This document shows, in pieces, positions 35,067 to 42,895 of a stretch of DNA of 60,327 bases (positions within the stretch are counted from its first letter, which is position 1; every line of letters begins with the position of its first letter). Made by a program: the position numbers and the translations under genes. Origin of the DNA: Treponemataceae bacterium (GTDB lineage: Bacteria; Spirochaetota; Spirochaetia; Treponematales; Treponemataceae); assembly GCA_024680915.1 (NCBI GenBank), contig JAILBN010000090.1, positions 1 through 60,327 on the forward strand, in the 5' to 3' direction. The notes below the pieces were generated by a model. That model was given only the letters and a program-made list of their open reading frames with translations, did no database searches and had not been told where the DNA came from.

Positions 35067-35888
35067 ATGAGTATAAATTGCATTACAGAAGCTGAGTTTT
35101 TCAAGGGCTTTGTCCGTATGGCCGATGACGGCTGGCAGCAGGGCTGGCACGAAAGAAACGGAGGAAATCTTTCTTACAGGCTTAAGGATTCTGATGTGGC
35201 TGAGGTAGCTTCTTTCCTCAAGCATGATGCCCCATGGCAGCCTATAGGAGTTACGGTTTCCCTGCTTCAGAAAAGCTACTTCCTTGTTACAGGAAGCGGA
35301 AAATATTTCCGTAACGTAAAGGATTTCCCGGAGGATTCCTTGGCTGTCATCGAGATCGATGAGACCGGCCTGCAGTACAGAATCTGCTGGGGTCTGGTGA
35401 ATGGCGGCCGTCCCACAAGCGAGCTCCCCACCCATCTGATGAACCATGCTGTGAAGCTTGCGGCTGGTAAGACCGAGAACCGCATCATCTACCATGCCCA
35501 TCCGGGAAATCTTATTGCCCTTACCTTCGTGCTTCCTCTTGATCACGAGACCTTTACCCGTGAGCTTTGGGAGAGTGCCACGGAGTGCCCGGTAGTATTC
35601 CCCGACGGTATCCGTGTTGTGCCTTGGATGGTTCCGGGAGGCAGAGAAATCGCCGAGGCTACAGGCGTTCTTATGAAAGAGTGTGATGCGGTGGTTTGGG
35701 CCCACCACGGACTTTTCTGCTCCGGTGAGACCTTCGACTCCACCTTCGGTCTGATGCATACAATTGAGAAGGCCGCGGAGATTCTTGTGAAGGTGATATC
35801 CATGTCAGGCGGTAAAAAGCTGCAGACAATCACTAAAGAGAATTTCATCGACCTGGCTGAGGCTTTCGGTGTGAAGCTGGCCTATTAA
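35067..35888 (+). CDS. rhaD: rhamnulose-1-phosphate aldolase
   Basis: 273 residues, class II aldolase. Substrate loop HERNGGNLSYRL and zinc ligands in YHAHPGNLIALTF and VVWAHHGLF are present, with PTSELPTHLMNH between. It splits rhamnulose-1-phosphate to dihydroxyacetone phosphate and L-lactaldehyde. No lactaldehyde reductase or rhamnose transporter is next to it. A strong terminator follows. Confidence 0.94.
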   Translation: MSINCITEAEFFKGFVRMADDGWQQGWHERNGGNLSYRLKDSDVAEVASFLKHDAPWQPIGVTVSLLQKSYFLVTGSGKYFRNVKDFPEDSLAVIEIDETGLQYRICWGLVNGGRPTSELPTHLMNHAVKLAAGKTENRIIYHAHPGNLIALTFVLPLDHETFTRELWESATECPVVFPDGIRVVPWMVPGGREIAEATGVLMKECDAVVWAHHGLFCSGETFDSTFGLMHTIEKAAEILVKVISMSGGKKLQTITKENFIDLAEAFGVKLAY

Positions 35889-35908
35889 AGCGTAGAAATC
35901 AGATTCGT

Positions 35909-35968
35909 AATGCGCCCTTTTGCTTGAACCGGGAATTCAGTTTTACGGGCGCATTTTTTTATTTTTTT
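35909..35968 (+). terminator. intrinsic terminator of the rhamnose operon
   Basis: Perfect 9-bp arms AATGCGCCC (35909-35917) and GGGCGCATT (35947-35955), then a T-rich run. It sits between rhaD and the convergent rhomboid gene, whose stop lies in the T-run. Confidence 0.85.
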
Positions 35969-36684
35969 GAGCGTTTCCCAGAAGCTGCTGCCGCCATGAA
36001 GCCCAGGATGCTGCCGCATATACCGCCTGCAATATGAGCCACGGTGGTGACGGCAGATACTCCTTCCCCTCCCTGAGAGAGAAATTCCTTACCGATATAA
36101 GTCAGGCAGACTAAAATAAAGGTGAGAGGGATTTTTGTCTTGTCTATGGTGGTATATGATGAAAGCAGTATCATCATGAAGACAGTTCCGCTTGCACCCA
36201 TAAGAAGTGATGGAATAAAACAAACATTGATTATACCTGTGACAAAGGCTGTGATGGTTATCATAAGGGCAAGCAGTCCGCTTCCGAATTTATCCTCGAG
36301 GGCTGGTCCCAGAAGCAGGATAAAAGCAAGATTCCCTGAAAGCTGGTTCCAGTCTGTATGCCCGAATACATGCATGAAAAGTCGAATATAATGAACCGGA
36401 TCTTTCCAGTTAAAGGCGAATTCGCTTGTCTGACAGCCCGGAGCCGTGAAAATTACGGGAAGCAAGTTCAAATTCTGCTTTATTATTATTACTGCAATGC
36501 ATGTGAGCGAGAAGGTTAGGGTCACGGGGGCGTTGAATACTATGCCGATGTGTTCTTTCTTTTTTGTCGTAGTTTTTTTTGCTGTGGTCTTCTTTTGTTT
36601 TTGTTCTTTTTTCTCTTCGACAGGTGCTATATTCTGGGGTTCATCATTGAACAAGGCTATCTGATTTTCTGTTTCCTTTTTCAT
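35959..36684 (-). CDS. rhomboid family intramembrane serine protease
   Basis: 241 residues. A highly charged, lysine-rich cytosolic N-terminus (about 1-45) is followed by six helices. Rhomboid marks: HxxxN in FGHTDWNQLSGNLAF, catalytic Ser in LLMGASGTVFM and catalytic His in TTVAHIAGGICGSILG. Intramembrane cleavage of unknown substrates. The long polar N-terminus is unusual in bacterial rhomboids but not unknown. No Shine-Dalgarno is seen. Divergent from clpS. Confidence 0.85.
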   Translation of the reverse strand: MKKETENQIALFNDEPQNIAPVEEKKEQKQKKTTAKKTTTKKKEHIGIVFNAPVTLTFSLTCIAVIIIKQNLNLLPVIFTAPGCQTSEFAFNWKDPVHYIRLFMHVFGHTDWNQLSGNLAFILLLGPALEDKFGSGLLALMITITAFVTGIINVCFIPSLLMGASGTVFMMILLSSYTTIDKTKIPLTFILVCLTYIGKEFLSQGGEGVSAVTTVAHIAGGICGSILGFMAAAASGKRSKK

Positions 36685-36857
36685 ATTTATATTTTCGGCT
36701 TCAGATGGCTGATATTTATCTTTTATGTGTTATAATTAATAGTACTTCAGTTTTTGGAGTTTTTGTAGTATATTATATATAAAGCATAAAAAAGCTCGAT
36801 ACTTACATGGCGGGGGTTTTAAACAAAAGGGCAGTGGTTTCTGAAAGTTATTCTCTT

Positions 36858-36895
36858 TTGGAAATAACAGTAGTTTTGTGTATAGAAGCAGTATG
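36858..36895 (+). promoter_or_regulatory. promoter with leaderless start, clpS operon
   Basis: TTGGAA (36858-36863), 17 bp, TATAGA (36881-36886), six bases, ATG (36893). No Shine-Dalgarno. A second box, TGTTATAAT (36728-36736), lies 150 bp upstream and could give a longer transcript. Confidence 0.62.
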
Positions 36896-37204
36896 AATTG
36901 GAAAATCGAAGAATTTACCGACAGTGTTACGATTACAGAAGAAGAAATTACAACTCCAGATAGTTATAATGTTATTCTGTATAATGATGATTATACTACG
37001 AAAGAATTCGTCGTAACTCTTCTGATGAGTATATTCAGCAAACCAGAGTCGGAAGCTGTTACGCTCATGGAGTCAGTTCATAGAAAGGGGGCTGCCGTAA
37101 TCGGGGTTTATAGCTTTGATATCGCCAGGACTCTTGCCTCCGCGACAATACAGAATGCCCGTAAAAATGGATTCCCGCTAAGGTGTGAGTTGGAGGTTGC
37201 ATGA
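36893..37204 (+). CDS. clpS: ClpS, N-degron adaptor of ClpA
   Basis: 103 residues. The ligand pocket and ClpA-contact motifs are present: PDSYNVILYNDDYTTKEFVV (N-D-D-Y/F-T) and VHRKGAAVIGVYSFDIA. An acidic flexible N-terminus precedes the fold, as usual. It hands proteins with N-terminal Leu, Phe, Tyr or Trp to ClpA. I use the ATG at 36893; an in-frame GTG at 36878 lies upstream of the -10. Its end overlaps the clpA start by 4 nt. Confidence 0.93.
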   Translation: MNWKIEEFTDSVTITEEEITTPDSYNVILYNDDYTTKEFVVTLLMSIFSKPESEAVTLMESVHRKGAAVIGVYSFDIARTLASATIQNARKNGFPLRCELEVA

Positions 37205-39636
37205 CGCTGGACGATGAACTTCAACAAGTTCTTGACAGTGCTTTAGCTGCGGCAAAAAAAAATAAACATGGATTTATAACCCCTGAGCATGTTCTGGCGG
37301 CTGCCCTTGAGCTGGGGGCTATAAAAGATCTTTTCCTTGTTTGTGGTGCTGATCCTGAATATATCCTATCTGGTGTTAATTCTTATCTGAATAAACAAAT
37401 ACCTTGCTTTGATGATTCAGAGCCGATGCAGACTTTGGGCTTTCAGTCTCTTCTGCAGCGTGCTGTAATACATTGTATCTCCGCTGAGAAAAAAAATGTG
37501 GAGCTTACTGACGTTATAGTCTGTATGTTCGATGATTCAAGGGAGTACTGTTCCTATTATCTAAGGAAAGGTCATCTCGATAAGCTTCGCCTTATGGAAG
37601 TGCTCAGCTTCAATACCTATGGAAAAGATTCTCCCTATAGCAGCGATTTTCCCTTGGATACGGAAGAAGCGGAGAAGCTTAAAAAATCGACTCCTCAGAC
37701 CGATGATTCCGAAGCTTCAAGCCAAGAGCCTGCAAAGCCGAAGCGGAGTAAGGATAATAGGTCTGCCCTTGCTAAATATACCAGGAATCTTACGGAGGAA
37801 GCCTCTGACGGTAGTTTTGACGTACTTGTGGGCCGTGATGACGAGATAGAACGTACAATTCAAGTGCTTTGCAGACGTGTAAAAAACAACCCCATTCATG
37901 TGGGGGACGCAGGTGTGGGAAAAACAGCCGTTACCCAAGGCCTGGCCCGTCGTATAGTGGACGGGGAGGTCCCTGATGTTCTCCGTGGAGTCTCAATTTA
38001 CTCCCTTGATATGGGCGCTCTTATAGCCGGTGCAAAATTCCGTGGTGATTTTGAGGAAAGACTGAAAAAGGTCCTTGACGAGCTTCAGAAAAAAAAGAAA
38101 GCTATACTTTATATCGATGAGATTCATACGATTGTCGGTGCAGGTGCCGTTTCTGGCGGTACTTTGGATGCGGCGAATATTCTGAAGCCGGTTCTGTCTG
38201 ACGGGCGGATCAAGTGCATCGGTTCCACAACGTTCGAGGAATATGCAAGGACTTTCGAGAAAGACAGGGCTCTTGCCCGTCGTTTCCAGAAAATAGAAAT
38301 ACAGGAGCCTTCGGCAAAGGAAGCTGTCGAGATATTGAAAGGACTCCGTTCACGATATGAGGATTTCCATCAGGTACGCTACACAGACGAGGCTCTCGTC
38401 TCTGCGGTGGAATTGTCAGTGCAGTTTCTTCAGGAAAAAAGACTTCCTGATAAAGCCATTGACATAATGGATGAGGCAGGAGCTTGGATGCGTATTCATC
38501 CTGACTATCCTGGAGTTGGAGGTCGGAAAGGGAATACTGACCGATATCCGGATGACGCAGGGATTGCTGATTCCGGAAAGGCTGCCGCCGGAGCAGGGAA
38601 AGTTCAGGCGGCACCACGGGGGACGGAGGATGATCTCCCGGTCGTTGATACACATATAATTGAGAAACTCATAGCGAAGATGGCAAAGATTCCTGAGCGG
38701 ACTGTAGCCGCTGACGAAAAAGCCCAGCTTCGGGATCTTGAGAAGCTTCTTTCAGGAAAGGTATTTGGGCAGGATAAGGCTGTGTCCCTTCTTGTCCAGG
38801 CTGTGAAGCGTTCCAGAGCTGGTTTCAGGAATCCGGACAAACCCGCCGGCTGCTTTTTGTTCGCTGGTCCTACAGGAGTGGGAAAAACAGCTCTTGCTGT
38901 GGCCTTGTCTGAGGTTCTGGGCCTTAAGCTTCTCCGCTTCGATATGAGCGAATATCAGGAAAAGCATACAGTCAGCCGCCTTATAGGATCGCCGCCGGGC
39001 TATGTCGGTTTTGATGAGGGCGGTCTGCTTACCGATGCTGTCCGCCGGGAGCCCCATTCTGTTCTTCTGCTTGATGAGATTGAGAAAGCTCACCGAGATA
39101 TATACAATCTGCTTCTCCAAGTTATGGATTATGCCTCGTTGACGGATAACCAGGGACGCAAGGCAGACTTCCGTAACACTATAATAATAATGACAAGTAA
39201 TGCCGGCGGCGCGGAGCTTTCAAAACCTCTTATCGGCTTTGGAAGCAAGGTGCAGACTGAGGAAATCGTCCATGAGACTGTAGGCGGCATTTTTACTCCT
39301 GAATTCCGTAACAGGCTGGATGCTGTTATTCCTTTTTCTCATCTTGAGCTTGATGTTATGAAGGACATAGTAAAAGCTGAGCTTTCAAAGCTTGAGGCTC
39401 GTCTTTCAAAGAAGAATGTGGAGCTCTCTCTTTCTGAGGCTTGCGTAGAGTATTTCGCGAAAAAAGGTTGTTCGCCTGAATATGGTGCGCGTAACGTAAG
39501 TCGTCTTATTGACAGTGAGATTTCAGCGGTTCTTGTGGATGAGGTGCTCTTCGGGCGTCTTGTTCAGGGAGGCAGGGCTTTATGTTCCCTGAATGAAGAC
39601 GGATCGGCCGTCGTAATTTCTTATGAGTCTGTATAA
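37201..39636 (+). CDS. clpA: ATP-dependent Clp protease ATPase subunit ClpA
   Basis: 811 residues. N-domain (about 1-145), then D1 with Walker A GDAGVGKTA and GALIAGAKFRGDFEERLK, and D2 with Walker A GPTGVGKTA, RFDMSEYQEKHTVSRLIG and GFDEGGLLTDAVRR. Between D1 and D2, about residues 438-480 are a low-complexity G/A/K/D-rich insert (around GGRKGNTDRYPDD) that E. coli ClpA lacks. ClpA unfolds substrates for ClpP; clpP is not in this window. It is overlapped by clpS at its start and by aat at its end. Confidence 0.94.
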   Translation: MTLDDELQQVLDSALAAAKKNKHGFITPEHVLAAALELGAIKDLFLVCGADPEYILSGVNSYLNKQIPCFDDSEPMQTLGFQSLLQRAVIHCISAEKKNVELTDVIVCMFDDSREYCSYYLRKGHLDKLRLMEVLSFNTYGKDSPYSSDFPLDTEEAEKLKKSTPQTDDSEASSQEPAKPKRSKDNRSALAKYTRNLTEEASDGSFDVLVGRDDEIERTIQVLCRRVKNNPIHVGDAGVGKTAVTQGLARRIVDGEVPDVLRGVSIYSLDMGALIAGAKFRGDFEERLKKVLDELQKKKKAILYIDEIHTIVGAGAVSGGTLDAANILKPVLSDGRIKCIGSTTFEEYARTFEKDRALARRFQKIEIQEPSAKEAVEILKGLRSRYEDFHQVRYTDEALVSAVELSVQFLQEKRLPDKAIDIMDEAGAWMRIHPDYPGVGGRKGNTDRYPDDAGIADSGKAAAGAGKVQAAPRGTEDDLPVVDTHIIEKLIAKMAKIPERTVAADEKAQLRDLEKLLSGKVFGQDKAVSLLVQAVKRSRAGFRNPDKPAGCFLFAGPTGVGKTALAVALSEVLGLKLLRFDMSEYQEKHTVSRLIGSPPGYVGFDEGGLLTDAVRREPHSVLLLDEIEKAHRDIYNLLLQVMDYASLTDNQGRKADFRNTIIIMTSNAGGAELSKPLIGFGSKVQTEEIVHETVGGIFTPEFRNRLDAVIPFSHLELDVMKDIVKAELSKLEARLSKKNVELSLSEACVEYFAKKGCSPEYGARNVSRLIDSEISAVLVDEVLFGRLVQGGRALCSLNEDGSAVVISYESV

Positions 39637-40312
39637 ATACGAGTTCCCTGATCCTGAGACCGCTTCCGACGGCCTTGTATGCTATGGGGGCGACCTTTCC
39701 TGTGATATGCTCCTTTCTGCCTATTACCAGGGAATATTCCCCTGGTATTCTGAGAACGATCCCATCTTATGGTGGTCTCCGGACCCCAGGTTCGTTCTTT
39801 TTCCTGAGAACATCCATGTTCCCAAGCGTCTTTCCCGTTTTATGCGCCATAATGAAAGCCTTTCTGACAGAGAACGTTTCGTTTTCACCATGGATGCGGC
39901 CTTCCGTTCTGTCATAAACGCCTGCAGCAGTGTCAAGCGTCAGGGACAGAATGCTACCTGGATTACCCCCGATATGGTCGAAGCCTATTGCGCTTTTCAT
40001 GAGGCAGGTTTCGCCCACTCCTTTGAGACCTGGCAGGACGGGAATCTTGTGGGTGGTTTCTATGGGGTGCAGCTGGGATCAATGTTTTTCGGGGAATCTA
40101 TGTTCACTATAGTTCCTGAGGCTTCGAAATGCGCTTTTGTAACTTTTGCAGAAAAATTTCGTTTATCAGGTGGACATCTTATTGATTCTCAGCTTTATAC
40201 GGATAATATCGCTCGTTTCGGTGGTAAGAACATTTCACGCAGCTCTTTCTTAAGATATGAAGGAATGTACCTGAATGAAAGTATGGAAAAAGATATTTCC
40301 CTTTTTTATTAA
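39623..40312 (+). CDS. aat: leucyl/phenylalanyl-tRNA-protein transferase
   Basis: 229 residues. Family marks are YQGIFPWYSENDPILWWSPDPR, GGFYGVQLGSMFFGESMF and HLIDSQLYTDNIARFGG. It adds Leu or Phe to N-terminal Arg/Lys and so makes primary N-degrons for ClpS. Its first 14 bases lie inside the end of clpA, so translation is coupled. Together clpS-clpA-aat encode tagging, recognition and unfolding in one transcript. Confidence 0.94.
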   Translation: MSLYKYEFPDPETASDGLVCYGGDLSCDMLLSAYYQGIFPWYSENDPILWWSPDPRFVLFPENIHVPKRLSRFMRHNESLSDRERFVFTMDAAFRSVINACSSVKRQGQNATWITPDMVEAYCAFHEAGFAHSFETWQDGNLVGGFYGVQLGSMFFGESMFTIVPEASKCAFVTFAEKFRLSGGHLIDSQLYTDNIARFGGKNISRSSFLRYEGMYLNESMEKDISLFY

Positions 40313-40363
40313 TTTTTTCTTAAATTTCCATTAAAAAAAGCAGGAATATCTTTTTTTTTTTTT
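40292..40363 (+). terminator. intrinsic terminator of the clpS-clpA-aat operon
   Basis: GATATTTCC (40292-40300, inside the end of aat) pairs with GGAATATC (40343-40350) with one bulge; a further A/T inner pairing and 13 T follow. Confidence 0.6.
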
Positions 40364-40373
40364 CTAAGTGGGC

Positions 40374-40478
40374 TATAATATCTAGCATGAAGGTAAGTTA
40401 AAAAATCTTCATGACTCTTCGGTGAAAAGAGATTATATCATTTGAGTGGATCACAAATTGTGACTACAGGAGTTTTTT
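40374..40478 (+). promoter_or_regulatory. promoter and structured leader of the small barrel gene
   Basis: TATAAT (40374-40379) gives a leader of about 93 nt containing two small hairpins (TGAAG/CTTCA and CTCTT/AAGAG) before AGGAG and the ATG. The leader is long for this window, where most promoters lie next to the start. Confidence 0.5.
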
Positions 40479-40970
40479 ATGAAAAGACGTGTTTTTTTAG
40501 TCGCTGTTTTAATGCTTTGTGCAGTTTTTACTGTATCAGCGTTCAATCCTTTCGGATATGCTGACAGTATCAAGAAAGGCGGAATGATTATTGACGCAGG
40601 TGTTGGTTATGGATGGGGTTTTGACATCCATGCTACATGTGATGTTCTTGTTCCTATCGCTGCAGGCAGTGTAAACCTTCCTCTTTCTTTCGGTGGAAAC
40701 GTTGACTTCGCTTTCGGTTCTGGAATGGGTCTTGCTGTAGATGCTCGTGCTATGTGGCATTTCGATATTGGTATTCCTGAACTTGATGTTTATATAGGAC
40801 CATCTTTAGGTTTCTGGATGTATGGTATCGGCAAAAAAGCTGTTGGAGCATTTGATGCTGGTGGTGTAACTGGTGCACGCTGGTTCTTCACAGACAGCAT
40901 GGCTGCATTCTTGGAGGCTGGTTATACTGGTCTTACATATGCAAAAGCAGGTGTATCATTCCTTCTCTAG
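40479..40970 (+). CDS. small outer-membrane beta-barrel-like protein
   Basis: 163 residues. A signal peptide ends VSAFNPF; the mature about 140 residues alternate glycine/aromatic strands (GMIIDAGVGYGWGFDI, SVNLPLSFGGNVDFAFGSGMG, FFTDSMAAFLEAGYTG) as in eight-stranded barrels. No named family. It has its own promoter, a good Shine-Dalgarno and a strong terminator, the pattern of a well-expressed single gene. Confidence 0.72.
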   Translation: MKRRVFLVAVLMLCAVFTVSAFNPFGYADSIKKGGMIIDAGVGYGWGFDIHATCDVLVPIAAGSVNLPLSFGGNVDFAFGSGMGLAVDARAMWHFDIGIPELDVYIGPSLGFWMYGIGKKAVGAFDAGGVTGARWFFTDSMAAFLEAGYTGLTYAKAGVSFLL

Positions 40971-40990
40971 TCTATAGTTAATTTTATATG

Positions 40991-41031
40991 AAAAAGCCTT
41001 TGGAAGCCTTTGCTTTCCGAAGGCTTTTTTT
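40991..41031 (+). terminator. strong intrinsic terminator after the small barrel gene
   Basis: AAGCCTT-t-GGAA and TTCC-g-AAGGCTT form a near-perfect stem, followed by seven T and preceded by five A. An open frame from 40988 runs across it, but this is a terminator, not a signal-peptide coding region. Confidence 0.85.
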
Positions 41032-41035
41032 ATTA

Positions 41036-41074
41036 TTGTGTTTTATGGATTTTGGGCTTATAGTATATCCTATG
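41036..41074 (+). promoter_or_regulatory. promoter with leaderless start, 102-aa protein
   Basis: TTGTGT (41036-41041), 17 bp, TATAGT (41059-41064), seven bases, ATG (41072). Confidence 0.55.
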
Positions 41075-41380
41075 GATATTCAGACTATTTGTAAGAAAAT
41101 CTATAATCTTACTCTGGGCTATGCCGGGAAGTTGAATGCCCCTGTAGCATATATCAATGTGGAGGTAGGGTCTAATTTCGCTTATGAGGATAACCAGCTG
41201 TGGGAAGCCTTCAATAAAATCCGTTGGGATACGGTTTTGTCATCTGCAGAATTATTTATTGTAAGAAAAACTTTCTCTGGTGTATCGGACGATTCTCTCA
41301 GGGTTGTTTCTATCACGGTTTTTGAGGATGACAGCGGTAATTCTCCTGTTATTCCTGTTGTCGATGGTCTCATAGTTTAA
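41072..41380 (+). CDS. small conserved-looking protein of unknown function
   Basis: 102 residues from the ATG at 41072 (MDIQTICKKIYNLTLGYAGK). The mixed alpha/beta sequence ends VFEDDSGNSPVIPVVDGLIV. No family recognised. The frame is open from 40988, which would add a hydrophobic, signal-like N-terminus, but that part is encoded by a terminator hairpin and lies upstream of the promoter, so I take the protein to be cytosolic. Confidence 0.6.
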   Translation: MDIQTICKKIYNLTLGYAGKLNAPVAYINVEVGSNFAYEDNQLWEAFNKIRWDTVLSSAELFIVRKTFSGVSDDSLRVVSITVFEDDSGNSPVIPVVDGLIV

Positions 41381-41478
41381 GAAGCAAAAAGCTTTTATCT
41401 ATATTGAGTTATAATAATTCGCTAAATTTTTATAAAATAAAAAATTGTATCTAGACTGCTTTTCTTGGCCTTATATAC

Positions 41479-41516
41479 TTGAAAAAAAAGACGGACAGTA
41501 TTAAAGTGTAACCATG
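41479..41516 (+). promoter_or_regulatory. promoter with leaderless start, PilZ gene
   Basis: TTGAAA (41479-41484), 17 bp, TAAAGT (41502-41507), six bases, ATG (41514). No Shine-Dalgarno. Confidence 0.6.
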
Positions 41517-41891
41517 CAGTTTGAACAAAGAAAAGATGAACGTTTCGATGATATCGGACGTGTAGATGCTCCTGAGCTTTGTGTTTTTCCTGGTGTTCTT
41601 GTTGATATAAGTATGCTGGGCTGCAGAATTCGCTTCCCTGCTTCGGTCTCTGTAGATATGGATTCTGACTTTGACCTGAAAATTACTTCCCCCCGTAAAG
41701 GTTCTGCACAGTCATTCACTCTTATTGGTCATCCAAGATGGATAAAAGAAGAAGAGAATTCAACTGAGGTTGGATTCAGGTTTCTTCGTTCTCCTGGATC
41801 AAGGCTTTTATACAAGTACATTGAAAAATTGGCTATGGCGGCTGCTGAGTACGAGGAAGAAGAAATGTACTCTCTATGCATGACTGTCTGA
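41514..41891 (+). CDS. PilZ-domain c-di-GMP-binding protein
   Basis: 125 residues, a single PilZ domain. The c-di-GMP binding residues are visible: RxxxR as QRKDER (about 5-10) and the D/N-x-S-x-x-G motif as DISMLGC (about 34-40), with WIKEEENSTEVGFRF later. Probably a diffusible c-di-GMP receptor for motility or surface behaviour. Its end overlaps the methyltransferase gene by 16 bp. Confidence 0.85.
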   Translation: MQFEQRKDERFDDIGRVDAPELCVFPGVLVDISMLGCRIRFPASVSVDMDSDFDLKITSPRKGSAQSFTLIGHPRWIKEEENSTEVGFRFLRSPGSRLLYKYIEKLAMAAAEYEEEEMYSLCMTV

Positions 41892-42895
41892 AAAAGCTTC
41901 CTGGCGCATTTTTTCTATCTTTTCCAGAAAAAAAAGATTTTCTTGTATCAGAAATAGAAGAAAGATTTCCTGAATTCGGCAAGGCTGTCTTCTACGGAGA
42001 TTTACTCTATTATCCTGATGCATCTGTCTTATCTCCCGTTGATATTCCCTATTGGTGCAGTACGGCTATGCTGGAAGCATCAAGAGCAGATTTTTCTTCT
42101 ATAGGAGAAGCTGCCGGCATTCTTAAAGGAATCCAGAGAAGCTGGGGTTCATATCAGTTCACTCAGTTCCGCCGTTCCTCTTTGATTCAGGAAAAACTAC
42201 CGTATATAAATACAAAAGACAAAAACTTTCCTTTTGAAATACCACGGTCTCCCATAGGCTTGTATACTCTTCTGGATGCCAACCATATGGTTTTCTCAGG
42301 TAAGACTACATCCAGTCTTCCTGCGGGACTTATTAGGTTTGTGGAGGATCATGAGAATCCTCCCAGCAGGGCCTATCTGAAAATCCAGGAGTCTCTTGTC
42401 CGCTTCTCGAGCTTTTTCGGTCAGGAAGGGCTTCTGCCAGGACCTGGCCAGCGTTGCTTCGATGCAGGTGCTTGTCCTGGCGGTTGGACCTGGGTCCTGC
42501 GTAAGCTGGGTTGCAAGGTTTTCGCTGTGGACAGAGCTCCCCTGGCAGATTCCCTGATGAATGACCCCGAAGTTTCTTTTATGACCCATGATGCTTTTAC
42601 CCTTAAGCCCCAGGAGCTGGGCTTTTTCGACTGGGTTTTCTCTGATGTTATATGTTATCCTGAACGTCTTTATGACTGGATTCTGATGTGGCTGGAATCC
42701 GGCATGTGCCGTAACATGATATGCACTATAAAAATGCAGGGTGAAACTGATTGGAAGCTTGTCGAGAAATTCGCAGACATTCCAAACAGCAGAGTCCTTC
42801 ATCTGTGTTATAATAAACATGAGTTGACATGGCTTCATTCGGGTCAGCAGGAAGGAGAAAAAAATGAGTCAGACGGAAAGAATCCTATACATTGA
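41876..42895 (+). CDS. RlmM/FtsJ-like SAM-dependent rRNA methyltransferase
   Basis: 339 residues. The RrmJ/FtsJ-type core is in the C-terminal half: RCFDAGACPGGWTWVLRKLG (motif I, D-A-x-P-G-G-W), VFAVDRAPL, FFDWVFSDVICYPERL and ICTIKMQGETDW (catalytic K). The N-terminal about 170 residues resemble the THUMP-like part of RlmM, which 2'-O-methylates 23S rRNA. It overlaps the PilZ gene upstream and the WYL gene downstream (32 bp). Confidence 0.82.
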   Translation: MHDCLKKLPGAFFLSFPEKKDFLVSEIEERFPEFGKAVFYGDLLYYPDASVLSPVDIPYWCSTAMLEASRADFSSIGEAAGILKGIQRSWGSYQFTQFRRSSLIQEKLPYINTKDKNFPFEIPRSPIGLYTLLDANHMVFSGKTTSSLPAGLIRFVEDHENPPSRAYLKIQESLVRFSSFFGQEGLLPGPGQRCFDAGACPGGWTWVLRKLGCKVFAVDRAPLADSLMNDPEVSFMTHDAFTLKPQELGFFDWVFSDVICYPERLYDWILMWLESGMCRNMICTIKMQGETDWKLVEKFADIPNSRVLHLCYNKHELTWLHSGQQEGEKNESDGKNPIH

